A stretch of DNA of 64,000 bases from positions 186,001-250,000 of the forward strand of contig NZ_FTMG01000003.1 in the NCBI RefSeq assembly GCF_900155965.1, read 5' to 3'. A program made the position numbers and the translations under genes. The notes under the pieces were generated by a model. It made no database searches and was not told where the DNA came from. It saw nothing but the letters and a program-made list of their open reading frames with translations. Below are positions 1 to 7,948 of this stretch, in pieces. Origin of the DNA: Mucilaginibacter lappiensis (GTDB taxonomy: Bacteria > Bacteroidota > Bacteroidia > Sphingobacteriales > Sphingobacteriaceae). Within the stretch, counting starts at the first letter, position 1. The number at the start of each line of letters is the position of its first letter.

Positions 1-267
1 GTTTTTACCGCCTATATCGAATTTCTTTATCAAACTGAATTTGGACAGTACACAGCAGAAAACGAAACCTTTGTAAACCTGGCTTTACGCCTGGCTAATG
101 AATTTATTGTGAAAGCCGCCAAACACCGCGACGGCGATGGCAGGTATTTCCGCATTAAGGCAGGCAGCAAAGCCAAGTGTCAACCGGTTTATAATAAGTT
201 CGACGCTAATACTACCGGTATTGGTTTAACTATTTCTTTGTCGACCATGTACTTTGATACCTTTTAA
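1..267 (+). CDS. Phage structural protein, 3' end only
   Basis: The frame is open from base 1 to a TAA at 265-267, giving the last 88 residues of a protein that begins before the window. I recognise no domain. It is a soluble, mixed alpha/beta segment with few hydrophobic runs. It lies directly ahead of the two large distal-tail genes on the same strand, so it is probably another tail or baseplate component of the prophage. The gap to the next gene is filled by a palindromic repeat. Confidence 0.6.
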   Translation, partial: VFTAYIEFLYQTEFGQYTAENETFVNLALRLANEFIVKAAKHRDGDGRYFRIKAGSKAKCQPVYNKFDANTTGIGLTISLSTMYFDTF

Positions 268-270
268 TTA

Positions 271-371
271 TTGTCTGAATCAGAATTTACAGAATTTTAA
301 AATATCAAGAATGGAAAGGACTTGCATCCATTCCGTTAATTCCCAAATTCTGTAAATTCTTATTCAGACAA
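271..371. repeat. Palindromic intergenic repeat, copy 1
   Basis: The left arm GTCTGAATCAGAATTTACAG and its right-arm complement (CTGTAAATTC, then TATTCAGACAA) enclose about 50 bases. A second copy with the same arms lies at 10949-11031. This is a dispersed REP- or MITE-like element sitting in phage intergenic gaps. Confidence 0.8.
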
Positions 372-414
372 CCACTCATCATCCACTAACTCAATAATTC
401 ACTAATTAACAAAG

Positions 415-2538
415 ATGGGCATTTTAGCTAAAATAGAAGAAACTAACTGGGTAAGTACCTACCCCGATCAAAACGGGGGCGAGATTGACAGTGCCGACGT
501 ACTGATCTCCATCATTGATACCGATACCGGGCAATATACCAATGGCAATAACTGCGTGGTAACCTACCAGATCAACACAGATGGTTATTCCAGTACCGAA
601 ACCGTTACGGTACCTGGTCAGTCGGTAAAAATATATAGCGGGGTGTTGCGCGAAAGCCATTACAGTCCGCAGGGTGACCCGATATCCAGCACCTATACTA
701 CGTTTTCTATCCTTTCCTTACAACCGGCAGATGGTCCGCCACCCACTAATCCCGGCGTATGCGATCTGAAGATCAATTACGTTCATGTGGATAAACCGGA
801 ATCGGCAGTAGGGGCTTCCGATGCACAGATCACCATTAACGCCTCCTCAAGTTACGGTCCTATCCAGTATAGTAACAATTTTGGAGCCTCCTGGCAGCTA
901 TCACCCACCTTTACAGGCTTAAGCGGTGGACTGGATCAACCATCGGTTAAAGACAGTAATCCACTGGGCTGTTTGGCACAGGCTTTCATTACCATACCAA
1001 CCACTTCGGGCTTATTGATCGATGACCCGTCGGTGAACCTGGGTGCAGGGAATATATCCCGTTGGAACGCGGCTTTTAACCCTATTGTATTCACTTATCA
1101 GCGTAAGGATTTCGGCATTATCAACATCACACAAGACAATGAAAAAGGGTACGCCAAGATAGCGGTAAATACCGCCCTGCTTGACTATCAAACGGGTAAA
1201 TACAAAGTTAGCACTGGCGACAAGGTATATGTAAATGCGGGGCCATACCAGGGCGTATATATAATTGATAAGGTGGGTAATAATAACGAAATTACCATCA
1301 CCACTCCTTATAATGGCAATGCAGCAGGGTATATCAATATTAACGGCATGCGGCCTTATTACAATGTTATTACCCGCATCACTTATCAGGATAAGCTTAC
1401 CGGCCGGCAAAACACCATTACTTCTGTCAACAGACCGAACAATGAGGGCATTGTTAAAGCTGATCTGTCGAACTTTTTACAAAGTTTACTGCGCCCGGTT
1501 GATGCCAGCGATTTTACGCTGATCAATTTCAGGGACGACAACCTGAGTGCCAGCTACCAGATTGAATTCGCCGAGCATTATGATGACGGCACAACCGATG
1601 GTTTTACCTCAGTGTTTACGCCGCTACCCTACCCCTTTTATGTAACGTATGCCGCCAAGCAATTGGGTGAACGCTATGGTGGTAACCTCGCCGCTTATGT
1701 ACCGTTTAAAACCATGAACAACCCGGCGCTGTTGGCGCGTTGGGTAACTGATTTTGCAGAGCCAGCCTATTCTATCGGTTATCCATTTGACATTGGATTT
1801 ATCTACAGCGAGGATCTATTAGGCTTGCAGCTCTATTGCGAATTCATCTTATTGGATATTAACCGAAACCCACTTGCCGGCGGGCAGCAAACCAGCTATC
1901 TGCTTAATGAGGATGGCTCCTGGTTATTGAATGAGGATGGCAGTGCATTCGTCATTGCCCATCAAACCCAGGCAAACATGCCACTATCCGCCCAGCTGGG
2001 GCTAAACCGGTTACGTATTAACGGTAGCTTTCCCCGGGAAGCTTTTTATATGAACCTTACCCTCAAATACAACAACGATCAGAACGTTGCTCATACCATT
2101 GCACAAACTCAAACCATCAGGATAGATGATGCTGTTGACGATAATTCTGTTTATCTGCGCTGGATAGGTTTAAGCGGAAGCTGGGAATATTATCGTTTTG
2201 CTTTTAACCAGGAGCTAAGTCTGGATGTGCAGAACGCCGTGATCATCAAAAACTTTGTGAGTGACTGGGAAAACCAGGAAGGTATTGAACAGGTGATCAG
2301 CAAAACAGCCGGGCAAAAAATGAAGGTAATGGCCGAGGATCTGTCGGTTAACGACATCAAGGGTTTACAATCCATTAAATATTCGCCCAAAGTGCAGATG
2401 CTGGTGAATAAAAATCCGGTAAAGTGGCAAACCATTGTGATCAATACCGCAACCTACAGCGAATATGAAACCCGCAACGGCCAGGCGCCATTCAGTGTAA
2501 CGTTCAACATGCCATCAATTAATATACAAACGCAGTAG
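415..2538 (+). CDS. Phage distal tail / baseplate protein (707 aa)
   Basis: A large protein with no signal peptide and no membrane segment. It is rich in beta-strand-forming and Asn/Thr/Tyr residues, as in virion adhesins and baseplate proteins. Around residues 110-170 there is an Ig-like stretch (motifs CDLKINYVHV and YSNNFGASWQ). Near residue 500 the heptad LLNEDGS occurs twice in a row, a short duplication often seen in Bacteroidota phage structural proteins. It is followed by another structural gene of similar size. No catalytic motif was seen. The distal-tail role is inferred from position and composition. Confidence 0.6.
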   Translation: MGILAKIEETNWVSTYPDQNGGEIDSADVLISIIDTDTGQYTNGNNCVVTYQINTDGYSSTETVTVPGQSVKIYSGVLRESHYSPQGDPISSTYTTFSILSLQPADGPPPTNPGVCDLKINYVHVDKPESAVGASDAQITINASSSYGPIQYSNNFGASWQLSPTFTGLSGGLDQPSVKDSNPLGCLAQAFITIPTTSGLLIDDPSVNLGAGNISRWNAAFNPIVFTYQRKDFGIINITQDNEKGYAKIAVNTALLDYQTGKYKVSTGDKVYVNAGPYQGVYIIDKVGNNNEITITTPYNGNAAGYININGMRPYYNVITRITYQDKLTGRQNTITSVNRPNNEGIVKADLSNFLQSLLRPVDASDFTLINFRDDNLSASYQIEFAEHYDDGTTDGFTSVFTPLPYPFYVTYAAKQLGERYGGNLAAYVPFKTMNNPALLARWVTDFAEPAYSIGYPFDIGFIYSEDLLGLQLYCEFILLDINRNPLAGGQQTSYLLNEDGSWLLNEDGSAFVIAHQTQANMPLSAQLGLNRLRINGSFPREAFYMNLTLKYNNDQNVAHTIAQTQTIRIDDAVDDNSVYLRWIGLSGSWEYYRFAFNQELSLDVQNAVIIKNFVSDWENQEGIEQVISKTAGQKMKVMAEDLSVNDIKGLQSIKYSPKVQMLVNKNPVKWQTIVINTATYSEYETRNGQAPFSVTFNMPSINIQTQ

Positions 2539-2542
2539 GGAT

Positions 2543-2692
2543 ATTTGGGATTTCGGATGTTCGATTTCGGATTTTGAGGATTCACGATTTTTTGAATTTT
2601 GAGTAAATATTTAAATCCCAATTCCGAATTCCAAAACCAAAATAGATCCGAAATCGAACATCCGAATTCAGAAATCAAAATAAATCCCAAAT
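2543..2692. repeat. Spacer made of a long imperfect inverted repeat
   Basis: The whole gap between two tail genes is one imperfect palindrome. ATTTGGGATTTCGGATGTTC near 2543 is mirrored by CGAACATCCG and AAATCCCAAAT near 2656-2692. It holds no ORF. The arms are low-complexity and not shared with other spacers. Confidence 0.7.
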
Positions 2693-2696
2693 CAAC

Positions 2697-4748
2697 ATGA
2701 ACCAACTACAACTATACCTTAACAATCAACTGGTTGATCTAAGCGACGATAGCCCCATAGCGCTCACCTTACAGATCAATAACCTGGCCGAAGTGAAGAA
2801 CCAGCAGGGCAATACCAGCAACCAGTTTAAGCTGCCGCTTACCCAGCGCAACCGGCAGATATTGGGCTTTCCGGATGATGTAGCCTTTACCACCAACCTG
2901 CCCTATGATAATTACGAAGCCAGGATCATACAGGATGGACTGGAGATTGTGCCATCAGCCATAGCCCAGCTTAACCTCATTGAGCAGGATACCGCCAGCG
3001 TTACGGTACTCAGCGGTAATGTGGATTTTTTCGACGCGCTGGATGTGAAGATCTACGACATGGGCGATAACACGACCGATATAGGCAAGCAGAATGCCTT
3101 TGGACCTTATCAGCATACCTGGGATCTGAATACGGTGGCTCATTCGCAAAACAACACCAGCGGCTTTATATGGCCTGTGATTGATTACGGCCGGATAGCT
3201 ACCGACTTTTCAAATAACCCACAAATTGATGTACGTTATCAGCGACCAGGCTTTTTTCTGAAAACAGCTATTGAGCTATTTGCGCAAACGGCAGGTTATA
3301 AGATCGATCAAAGTTCGTTTCTGCTGAGGCAGCCCATGTACGATAAACTCATTGTACAGTTTGCCAATGATAACCTGGAGCATGGTACCGATTACCAAAA
3401 CTCCACGGCCCTTGGTGTAAACGCGTCGTTAGGCAACGATTTGAATGAAGATCATCCCGATACACGGTACAATATCGGGACAATTATTTTTAATAACATC
3501 CTTAACAGCGACTCGAATTACCAGGCATCGGCCGGCACATATATTGCCAAAGCTGTTACGAAGGTTACCTTCACAGTAAAAATACCTTCCTTTTATTTCT
3601 ACGGTAAGTTTGTCGGCGATTATGCTTCCAACCTGGATATCAACATTATTTACACCGATCCGGTAAATGGGGACACAACGTTAGCTACCCATAATTTTGA
3701 TCTGAAAGACAATATCGTTATTGATAAACAGTCTGGGTTTTTTAATTTCTATGCTCATAAAAACACTACCGATCCGGTCACCCTTTCGGTCGATGCAGAG
3801 TTACCCATTGGCGGGCAATTGCATGTGGGTTATGAATTTAAGGGCTTTACCGGTTCGCGGTTTAGTATGCCCGGCACTACGGAGCTAACCATTAAGGCCG
3901 ATAATCAAGATACCTTATTTGGACAGGACATCCAGTGCGAGCGCATTTTCCCGGATATTACCCAGAAGGATCTGCTGAAGGATACCCTGCAGCGTTTTGG
4001 CATTATTTGCCAAACCAATAATACCACGCGCATGGTTACCTTTTCATCCTTCCGCGATATTGTGAATAATATACCTGTGGCCACAAACTGGACAAGCAAA
4101 TGTGTTGACCAGGGTAAAACCGTTGCCTTTCAGTTGGGTAATTATGCCCAGGTAAACACCATGACCTATAAGGAGGATGATGCTATTTTACCAAAAAACT
4201 TTGGCAACGCGCAGATCAATGTGGCCGATAAAACCCTGCCTTTAACCACCGCCCTGTTCGAGAGCCAGTTTGCCCCTACCCTTAACCGCCCTTACATTGG
4301 CGGCAACATGGCGCAGATATTGAAGATAGATACCTCGCAGGATGCCGATGCCGTTGATTTCAGCATCAGCACACAGCCCCGTTTACTGATAGATCAGAAG
4401 ATCGACCTGCGCCAGCAAAACGGGGCGCCATCCGTTACCTTTACCGATGGCACCAACCGCATTACCGTGAATGATGTGATCTCGCTGCCCTATTTTTATA
4501 AACCTGGCGGCGAGCATAGTCTGCTCTGGGAAGATCTGCGCATAGCCTACTACCCCGAACTGGAGAAAATATTACAACAAACCAAAAAAGTGGTGCGCTA
4601 CTTTCTGTTAACCCCGCGCGATATCCTGGAGCTTAACCTCCTTATCCCCGTTTACCTGGAGCAGGATGGGTGTTATTACTACATCAACAAAATTGACAGC
4701 TGGCGCAGCGGGCAGCCTACCAAGGTAGAATTGGTGAAACTGGGTTAA
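2697..4748 (+). CDS. Phage distal tail protein (683 aa)
   Basis: The N-terminal 120 residues (MNQLQLYLNN, then LTLQINNLAEV, GNTSNQFKLPLT and NRQILGFP) look like a conserved Bacteroidota prophage structural protein that sits near the tape-measure gene. The rest is beta-rich with no signal peptide or enzyme motif. I place it as a distal-tail or baseplate hub component from neighbourhood and length. That name is inference, since the family has no experimental role that I know. Its stop codon overlaps the stop of a small convergent gene by 2 bases (TTAA). Confidence 0.6.
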   Translation: MNQLQLYLNNQLVDLSDDSPIALTLQINNLAEVKNQQGNTSNQFKLPLTQRNRQILGFPDDVAFTTNLPYDNYEARIIQDGLEIVPSAIAQLNLIEQDTASVTVLSGNVDFFDALDVKIYDMGDNTTDIGKQNAFGPYQHTWDLNTVAHSQNNTSGFIWPVIDYGRIATDFSNNPQIDVRYQRPGFFLKTAIELFAQTAGYKIDQSSFLLRQPMYDKLIVQFANDNLEHGTDYQNSTALGVNASLGNDLNEDHPDTRYNIGTIIFNNILNSDSNYQASAGTYIAKAVTKVTFTVKIPSFYFYGKFVGDYASNLDINIIYTDPVNGDTTLATHNFDLKDNIVIDKQSGFFNFYAHKNTTDPVTLSVDAELPIGGQLHVGYEFKGFTGSRFSMPGTTELTIKADNQDTLFGQDIQCERIFPDITQKDLLKDTLQRFGIICQTNNTTRMVTFSSFRDIVNNIPVATNWTSKCVDQGKTVAFQLGNYAQVNTMTYKEDDAILPKNFGNAQINVADKTLPLTTALFESQFAPTLNRPYIGGNMAQILKIDTSQDADAVDFSISTQPRLLIDQKIDLRQQNGAPSVTFTDGTNRITVNDVISLPYFYKPGGEHSLLWEDLRIAYYPELEKILQQTKKVVRYFLLTPRDILELNLLIPVYLEQDGCYYYINKIDSWRSGQPTKVELVKLG

Positions 4749-4921
4749 GAGAACAAGCCGTGTGTCATCTCCTCTACCGAGTCGTCTGCATAAAACAAAA
4801 TGGTGAACGAGCCCGGGATCTGGGTAATAACCAATATATCCTCGCGTTTGATATGGTTTTCGTTAATAAAGCGGGTAAGGCGCTCATGCGTGCTAAAGTA
4901 ATCGGATTTTAAAACGATCAT
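4745..4921 (-). CDS. Antisense mini-protein, copy 1 (58 aa)
   Basis: A short minus-strand frame starting MIVLKSDYFS and ending HGLFS. Its core (FINENHIKREDIL, then a hydrophobic strand ending LFYAD) clearly resembles the core of the minus-strand gene at 5895-6050 (FVNENNILKEDVL, then LLLFYYT). Two related frames kept intact on the strand opposite to the phage genes argue that both are real. It converges on the 683-aa tail gene and overlaps its stop. Function unknown. It is small and soluble, with a helix-turn-strand pattern, and no Cys or His cluster. Confidence 0.6.
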   Translation of the reverse strand: MIVLKSDYFSTHERLTRFINENHIKREDILVITQIPGSFTILFYADDSVEEMTHGLFS

Positions 4922-5112
4922 ACGGTTGATTTTTTCAATAGGATCATGAACCCGTTATTTTGTTACAGGCTTTGAACTGAGGCATTCGATCTTATCGTCG
5001 CATTATTCTCCACAACTTTAATTATTATTTGCAATTGAATATTCTATTGCTTATTTTTACTAAAATAATTAGCAATTATAACGAATTAATAAAACCTAAG
5101 CCGTTTTACTTT

Positions 5113-5700
5113 ATGAAATTTCAGAACTTACTTTTTTTTTCAATCTTTTTAATGGGATGTAATACTACTCCACCGGTTAAAGTAATTGATCCCAGGCCAG
5201 CTACCGAATTAGCATTAATCAAAAAATTCCATGTCTCAGACTCACTCTTTACATCTGAATCAAATGAGATAAAGAAAAAAGAAGTTTATGATAAACAAAA
5301 AACTGAATTAGAAAAGTTTATCATCGATGCTTTACCTGCAGAAGTTAAGGAATGGCATGCAATTGTTTACAAAATTGAAGTTGATGACTATATTGAAGTT
5401 ACATTATTAATTCCCGAAAGTGGGTCCTTGAATGAGAATGATAAATACCCACAATATGATAACATAGTGTTATTCTCTAACGAATCATTAAATGACTCTC
5501 CAGTTAAAACTTCACTAAAAGAATTATCAAAGGGTGACCAGGTTTTGGTGACAGGCTCTTTTGAAAAAGATGAAATTGGGAATCCTTATCTTGATAGTAA
5601 TATGGATGACTTAGGTAATAGAAATGGGTTTATATTTTCTAATCCAAAAATTAATTTTAAGATTAAAAGTATAACTAAGCAAGAAGTCAGTAACAAATAA
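5113..5700 (+). CDS. Prophage-borne lipoprotein (195 aa)
   Basis: I start at the ATG at 5113 rather than an in-frame ATG 84 bases upstream, because this gives a clean lipoprotein signal: MKFQN, a hydrophobic run, then lipobox LMGC. The mature part is Lys/Glu-rich and ends in a strand-rich segment with GDQVLVTGSF, reminiscent of a small beta-barrel. It is much richer in A+T than the phage genes around it and is flanked by two antisense mini-genes. No family recognised. A cargo gene expressed from the lysogen, for example in superinfection exclusion, is plausible but is inference. Confidence 0.6.
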   Translation: MKFQNLLFFSIFLMGCNTTPPVKVIDPRPATELALIKKFHVSDSLFTSESNEIKKKEVYDKQKTELEKFIIDALPAEVKEWHAIVYKIEVDDYIEVTLLIPESGSLNENDKYPQYDNIVLFSNESLNDSPVKTSLKELSKGDQVLVTGSFEKDEIGNPYLDSNMDDLGNRNGFIFSNPKINFKIKSITKQEVSNK

Positions 5701-5780
5701 GGAGTCAAATTTTATTAGTTAACCTATACACCAAAGTCAATAATACAATTGACCAAATTAGCTATTACTATTTTTTACAT

Positions 5781-5794
5781 ATGCCAATTAGCAT
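5781..5794. promoter_or_regulatory. Palindrome ATGCCAATTAGCAT
   Basis: A 14-bp near-perfect dyad in a phage intergenic gap. Related copies occur at 6924 (perfect), 11091 and, more weakly, 10432. All are in non-coding gaps, which suggests a phage operator or recombination site. Confidence 0.45.
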
Positions 5795-5894
5795 TCATTT
5801 CATTATATTCATAATAACGCAATGAACTGGTATTAATGATCCATCCGGGCGTCTTCAAGGGGAGAGCCCTTGAACCGATGAACACTAGTATAAT

Positions 5895-6050
5895 CTATTC
5901 TGTTGTATAATAAAAGAGTAACAATCCCCCGTTTGCTGTATATATAATTTTCAGGACATCTTCTTTTAAAATATTGTTTTCATTAACAAACTCAACAAGT
6001 TTCTTACTAGCACCCCATACACCGAAAGCTTCGCATTTTAATTTTTTCAT
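5895..6050 (-). CDS. Antisense mini-protein, copy 2 (51 aa)
   Basis: Minus-strand frame. The best start is the ATG at 6050 (MKKLKCEAFG), which gives 51 residues. The core FVNENNILKEDVLKI followed by LLLFYYTTE matches the 58-aa minus-strand protein at 4745-4921. Its start lies only 45 bases from the divergent start of the first tape-measure fragment. Downstream, at about 5851-5872, there is a small hairpin (TTCAAGGG/CCCTTGAA). Function unknown. Confidence 0.6.
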   Translation of the reverse strand: MKKLKCEAFGVWGASKKLVEFVNENNILKEDVLKIIYTANGGLLLFYYTTE

Positions 6051-6095
6051 AATTATCCAAATCAAGTTATAACAATAATAATAAATTATAATACA

Positions 6096-6254
6096 ATGGC
6101 AGATGATAACAAAATATCCATTGAAGTTACTGTAAGTGACGATGGACAAAAACAAATAGATAACTATGTCAAATCATTTGATAATCTGCGTAATTCTATT
6201 GGCAATTTGAGCAAACCTCTCAATGATATTCTATACCTCGATAGATACTCGTAA
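6096..6254 (+). pseudogene. Tape-measure protein N-terminal fragment A
   Basis: A 52-codon frame (MADDNKISIE to a TAA at 6252). Its segment YVKSFDNLRNSIGNLSKPLN aligns with YAKAFDSLRTSINGIS near the start of the intact tape-measure protein at 7949. It stops abruptly after a few unrelated codons. This is the 5' end of a tape-measure gene without the rest, either left behind by recombination or kept as a short peptide. It is the first of three such 5' ends in series. Confidence 0.65.
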
Positions 6255-6370
6255 TGTTCTTACTTCTAAATGTCCGATAATTATTAACACTATTTGATTT
6301 GTTCAAACTATTATTTATTTTTACCAATAAAATTAGCAAAAATTCAAATCACTACTTTACCTAACCTTCA

Positions 6371-6877
6371 ATGTCAAACAAAAAGAAATATATCATACTT
6401 AGCATCGCAGGAGTTTTAATATTACTATCTGGTTTAGCGTCATTTAATCTTCAACTAATTAAAGCCTATTATTATAGGCAAAAACATGATCACTTTAGCA
6501 AAGGTGATAAGGTCTATGCTTACAAGTATTTTATAAATGATGTTTCTGTATCAAAATTAGAATTAATGAGATTAATAAAATCAGCAACTTCATCTGAATT
6601 TAGACTTATTTCTTCTGGAAAGACAATTGTAGATGATAGTCTTGAAAAATATAAATCTTCCTATATCGGTACATATATAGATTATAAGTTTTTGCCTTAT
6701 ATCTATAAAAACAAGAAAGCTATACAATGTATTTATTCCATAGAACCCAACTGGAAGGTTGTAAATAAAAATGATACAATTCCTGACAAATTGCCTAAAA
6801 ACTTTGAATTTGCAGATAGTAGCTTTTATTTAAGTTGGGCAACTACGGCGGATAAAGATTTAAATGCATTTAAGTAA
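6371..6877 (+). CDS. Membrane-anchored prophage cargo protein (168 aa)
   Basis: One N-terminal membrane segment (about residues 7-28, IILSIAGVLILLSG) follows a Lys-rich start, so this is an inner-membrane protein with a periplasmic domain of about 135 residues. No family recognised. It is strongly A+T-rich and lies between two tape-measure 5' fragments, as a separate insertion rather than a tail gene. Type and location would suit an exclusion or host-modifying moron, but nothing in the sequence proves this. Confidence 0.55.
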   Translation: MSNKKKYIILSIAGVLILLSGLASFNLQLIKAYYYRQKHDHFSKGDKVYAYKYFINDVSVSKLELMRLIKSATSSEFRLISSGKTIVDDSLEKYKSSYIGTYIDYKFLPYIYKNKKAIQCIYSIEPNWKVVNKNDTIPDKLPKNFEFADSSFYLSWATTADKDLNAFK

Positions 6878-6923
6878 TTAAAATCAGAGCAATTATAAAA
6901 TTAGAAAAAAATCTTCTTTAATT

Positions 6924-6937
6924 ATGCCAATTGGCAT
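6924..6937. promoter_or_regulatory. Perfect palindrome ATGCCAATTGGCAT
   Basis: A perfect 14-bp dyad 20 bases before the start of tape-measure fragment B. It is the best copy of a motif repeated at 5781 and 11091, and weakly at 10432. It could be a repressor operator. Confidence 0.5.
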
Positions 6938-6956
6938 TTAAAACATTACATTTATT

Positions 6957-7400
6957 ATGTCCAACCAACACAACAATACCGGTATTACCGATGATGACAT
7001 TGCCAGAGCGAATAAATATAAAGATGCTTTAGACGCACTAAAAAATTCTATAAATGGAGTAAACAGTAAACTACCCGAATTTGCTGATGGCTTACAGGCT
7101 GGACTAAAGGCTATTGGCGAAAAACTACCTGAAGTAGTTGACCCCTCTGCTTGCGCACGCGTGTCGCGTGTGTCTATAATGAAGTTTGATTGCCAGAAAT
7201 TGTTGAGATTATGGTTAAAGGCTGTACAGAATAGACACCTTATCAATTACAAATGCCATACATCCAACCCTCAGCGGATTTATCCCCAAGCTGGCGCGCT
7301 TTTTTTAAATCTATGCAGGCATTGTTTTTATCTTTCATGTCATTTTTCAATAACCCTCTGGATAAGTAGTAATAACCATAATTGGGGCTTAAATTTATAG
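6957..7400 (+). pseudogene. Tape-measure protein N-terminal fragment B
   Basis: The first ~57 codons (YKDALDALKNSINGVNSKLP, then a short amphipathic repeat) correspond to the N-terminus of the intact tape-measure protein (YAKAFDSLRTSINGIS). After about position 7140 the frame runs through a GC-rich hairpin (CACGCG/CGCGTG) and then antisense across the TPR lipoprotein gene, so the remaining codons are probably meaningless. I read it as a truncated 5' end, the second of three in this block. Confidence 0.6.
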
Positions 7401-7854
7401 CTTCATTGTAATCATTTAAAGCACCTTGTAAATCGTTCATTGCTATCTTTGTCAAAGCTCTTTCCGCGTAATTTCCTGCATTTTTAGGTTCTATGCTTAT
7501 AGCCTTTCCGAAAAGCTGGAGTGCACCGGGATAATCCTTAAGGCTATGCTTATCACAAGCCATCCCAGAATAAGCATTCTTTTTAAGGTTAGGATCAAGT
7601 GATAGCGCTTTTTCATAATCACTTAAAGAACTTGAGTAATTATGCAAAGCTAGTCGAGTCATCCCACGGCCCGCATAGGCAAAAGCATAATCAGGTTTTA
7701 ATTCAATTGCCTTAGTACAAAGATGCTCAGCTATTCTAAAGTTGCCTGCATGTATACTGTCAGCGGCTTCCTTATAATATGACTCGGCTGACCGTTTGCA
7801 AGAAAATATGGATAATAACAAAACAGAGAGTAGTAATAATTTTAGATTTTTCAT
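7243..7854 (-). CDS. TPR-repeat lipoprotein (203 aa)
   Basis: The signal (MKNLKLLLLSVLLLSIFSC) has a lipobox ending in Cys19. The rest is about five tetratricopeptide repeats (visible in AIELKPDYAFAYAGRG, ALSLDPNLKK, AISIEPKNAGNYAERA and AINLSPNYGYYYLSRG) and ends with the common Bacteroidota cap CIDLKKARQLGD. It should be an outer-membrane or periplasmic protein-binding scaffold. It is transcribed against the phage genes and sits between tape-measure fragment B and the intact gene, so it looks like cargo inserted into the tail module. Confidence 0.85.
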   Translation of the reverse strand: MKNLKLLLLSVLLLSIFSCKRSAESYYKEAADSIHAGNFRIAEHLCTKAIELKPDYAFAYAGRGMTRLALHNYSSSLSDYEKALSLDPNLKKNAYSGMACDKHSLKDYPGALQLFGKAISIEPKNAGNYAERALTKIAMNDLQGALNDYNEAINLSPNYGYYYLSRGLLKNDMKDKNNACIDLKKARQLGDKSAEGWMYGICN

Positions 7855-7948
7855 ATACAGTGACCAGGTTGTTTGCTAACAAATATAGCAATTTCAAAAA
7901 AACTGCAAAATCAAATTCTATAAAACAATTAATTAAATCCTTTAATAT

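Noticed and set aside
1012..1410. Long minus-strand frame inside the 707-aa tail gene
   Set aside because: It lies fully antisense to a coherent long protein, has no recognisable domain, and follows the codon pattern of the gene above it.
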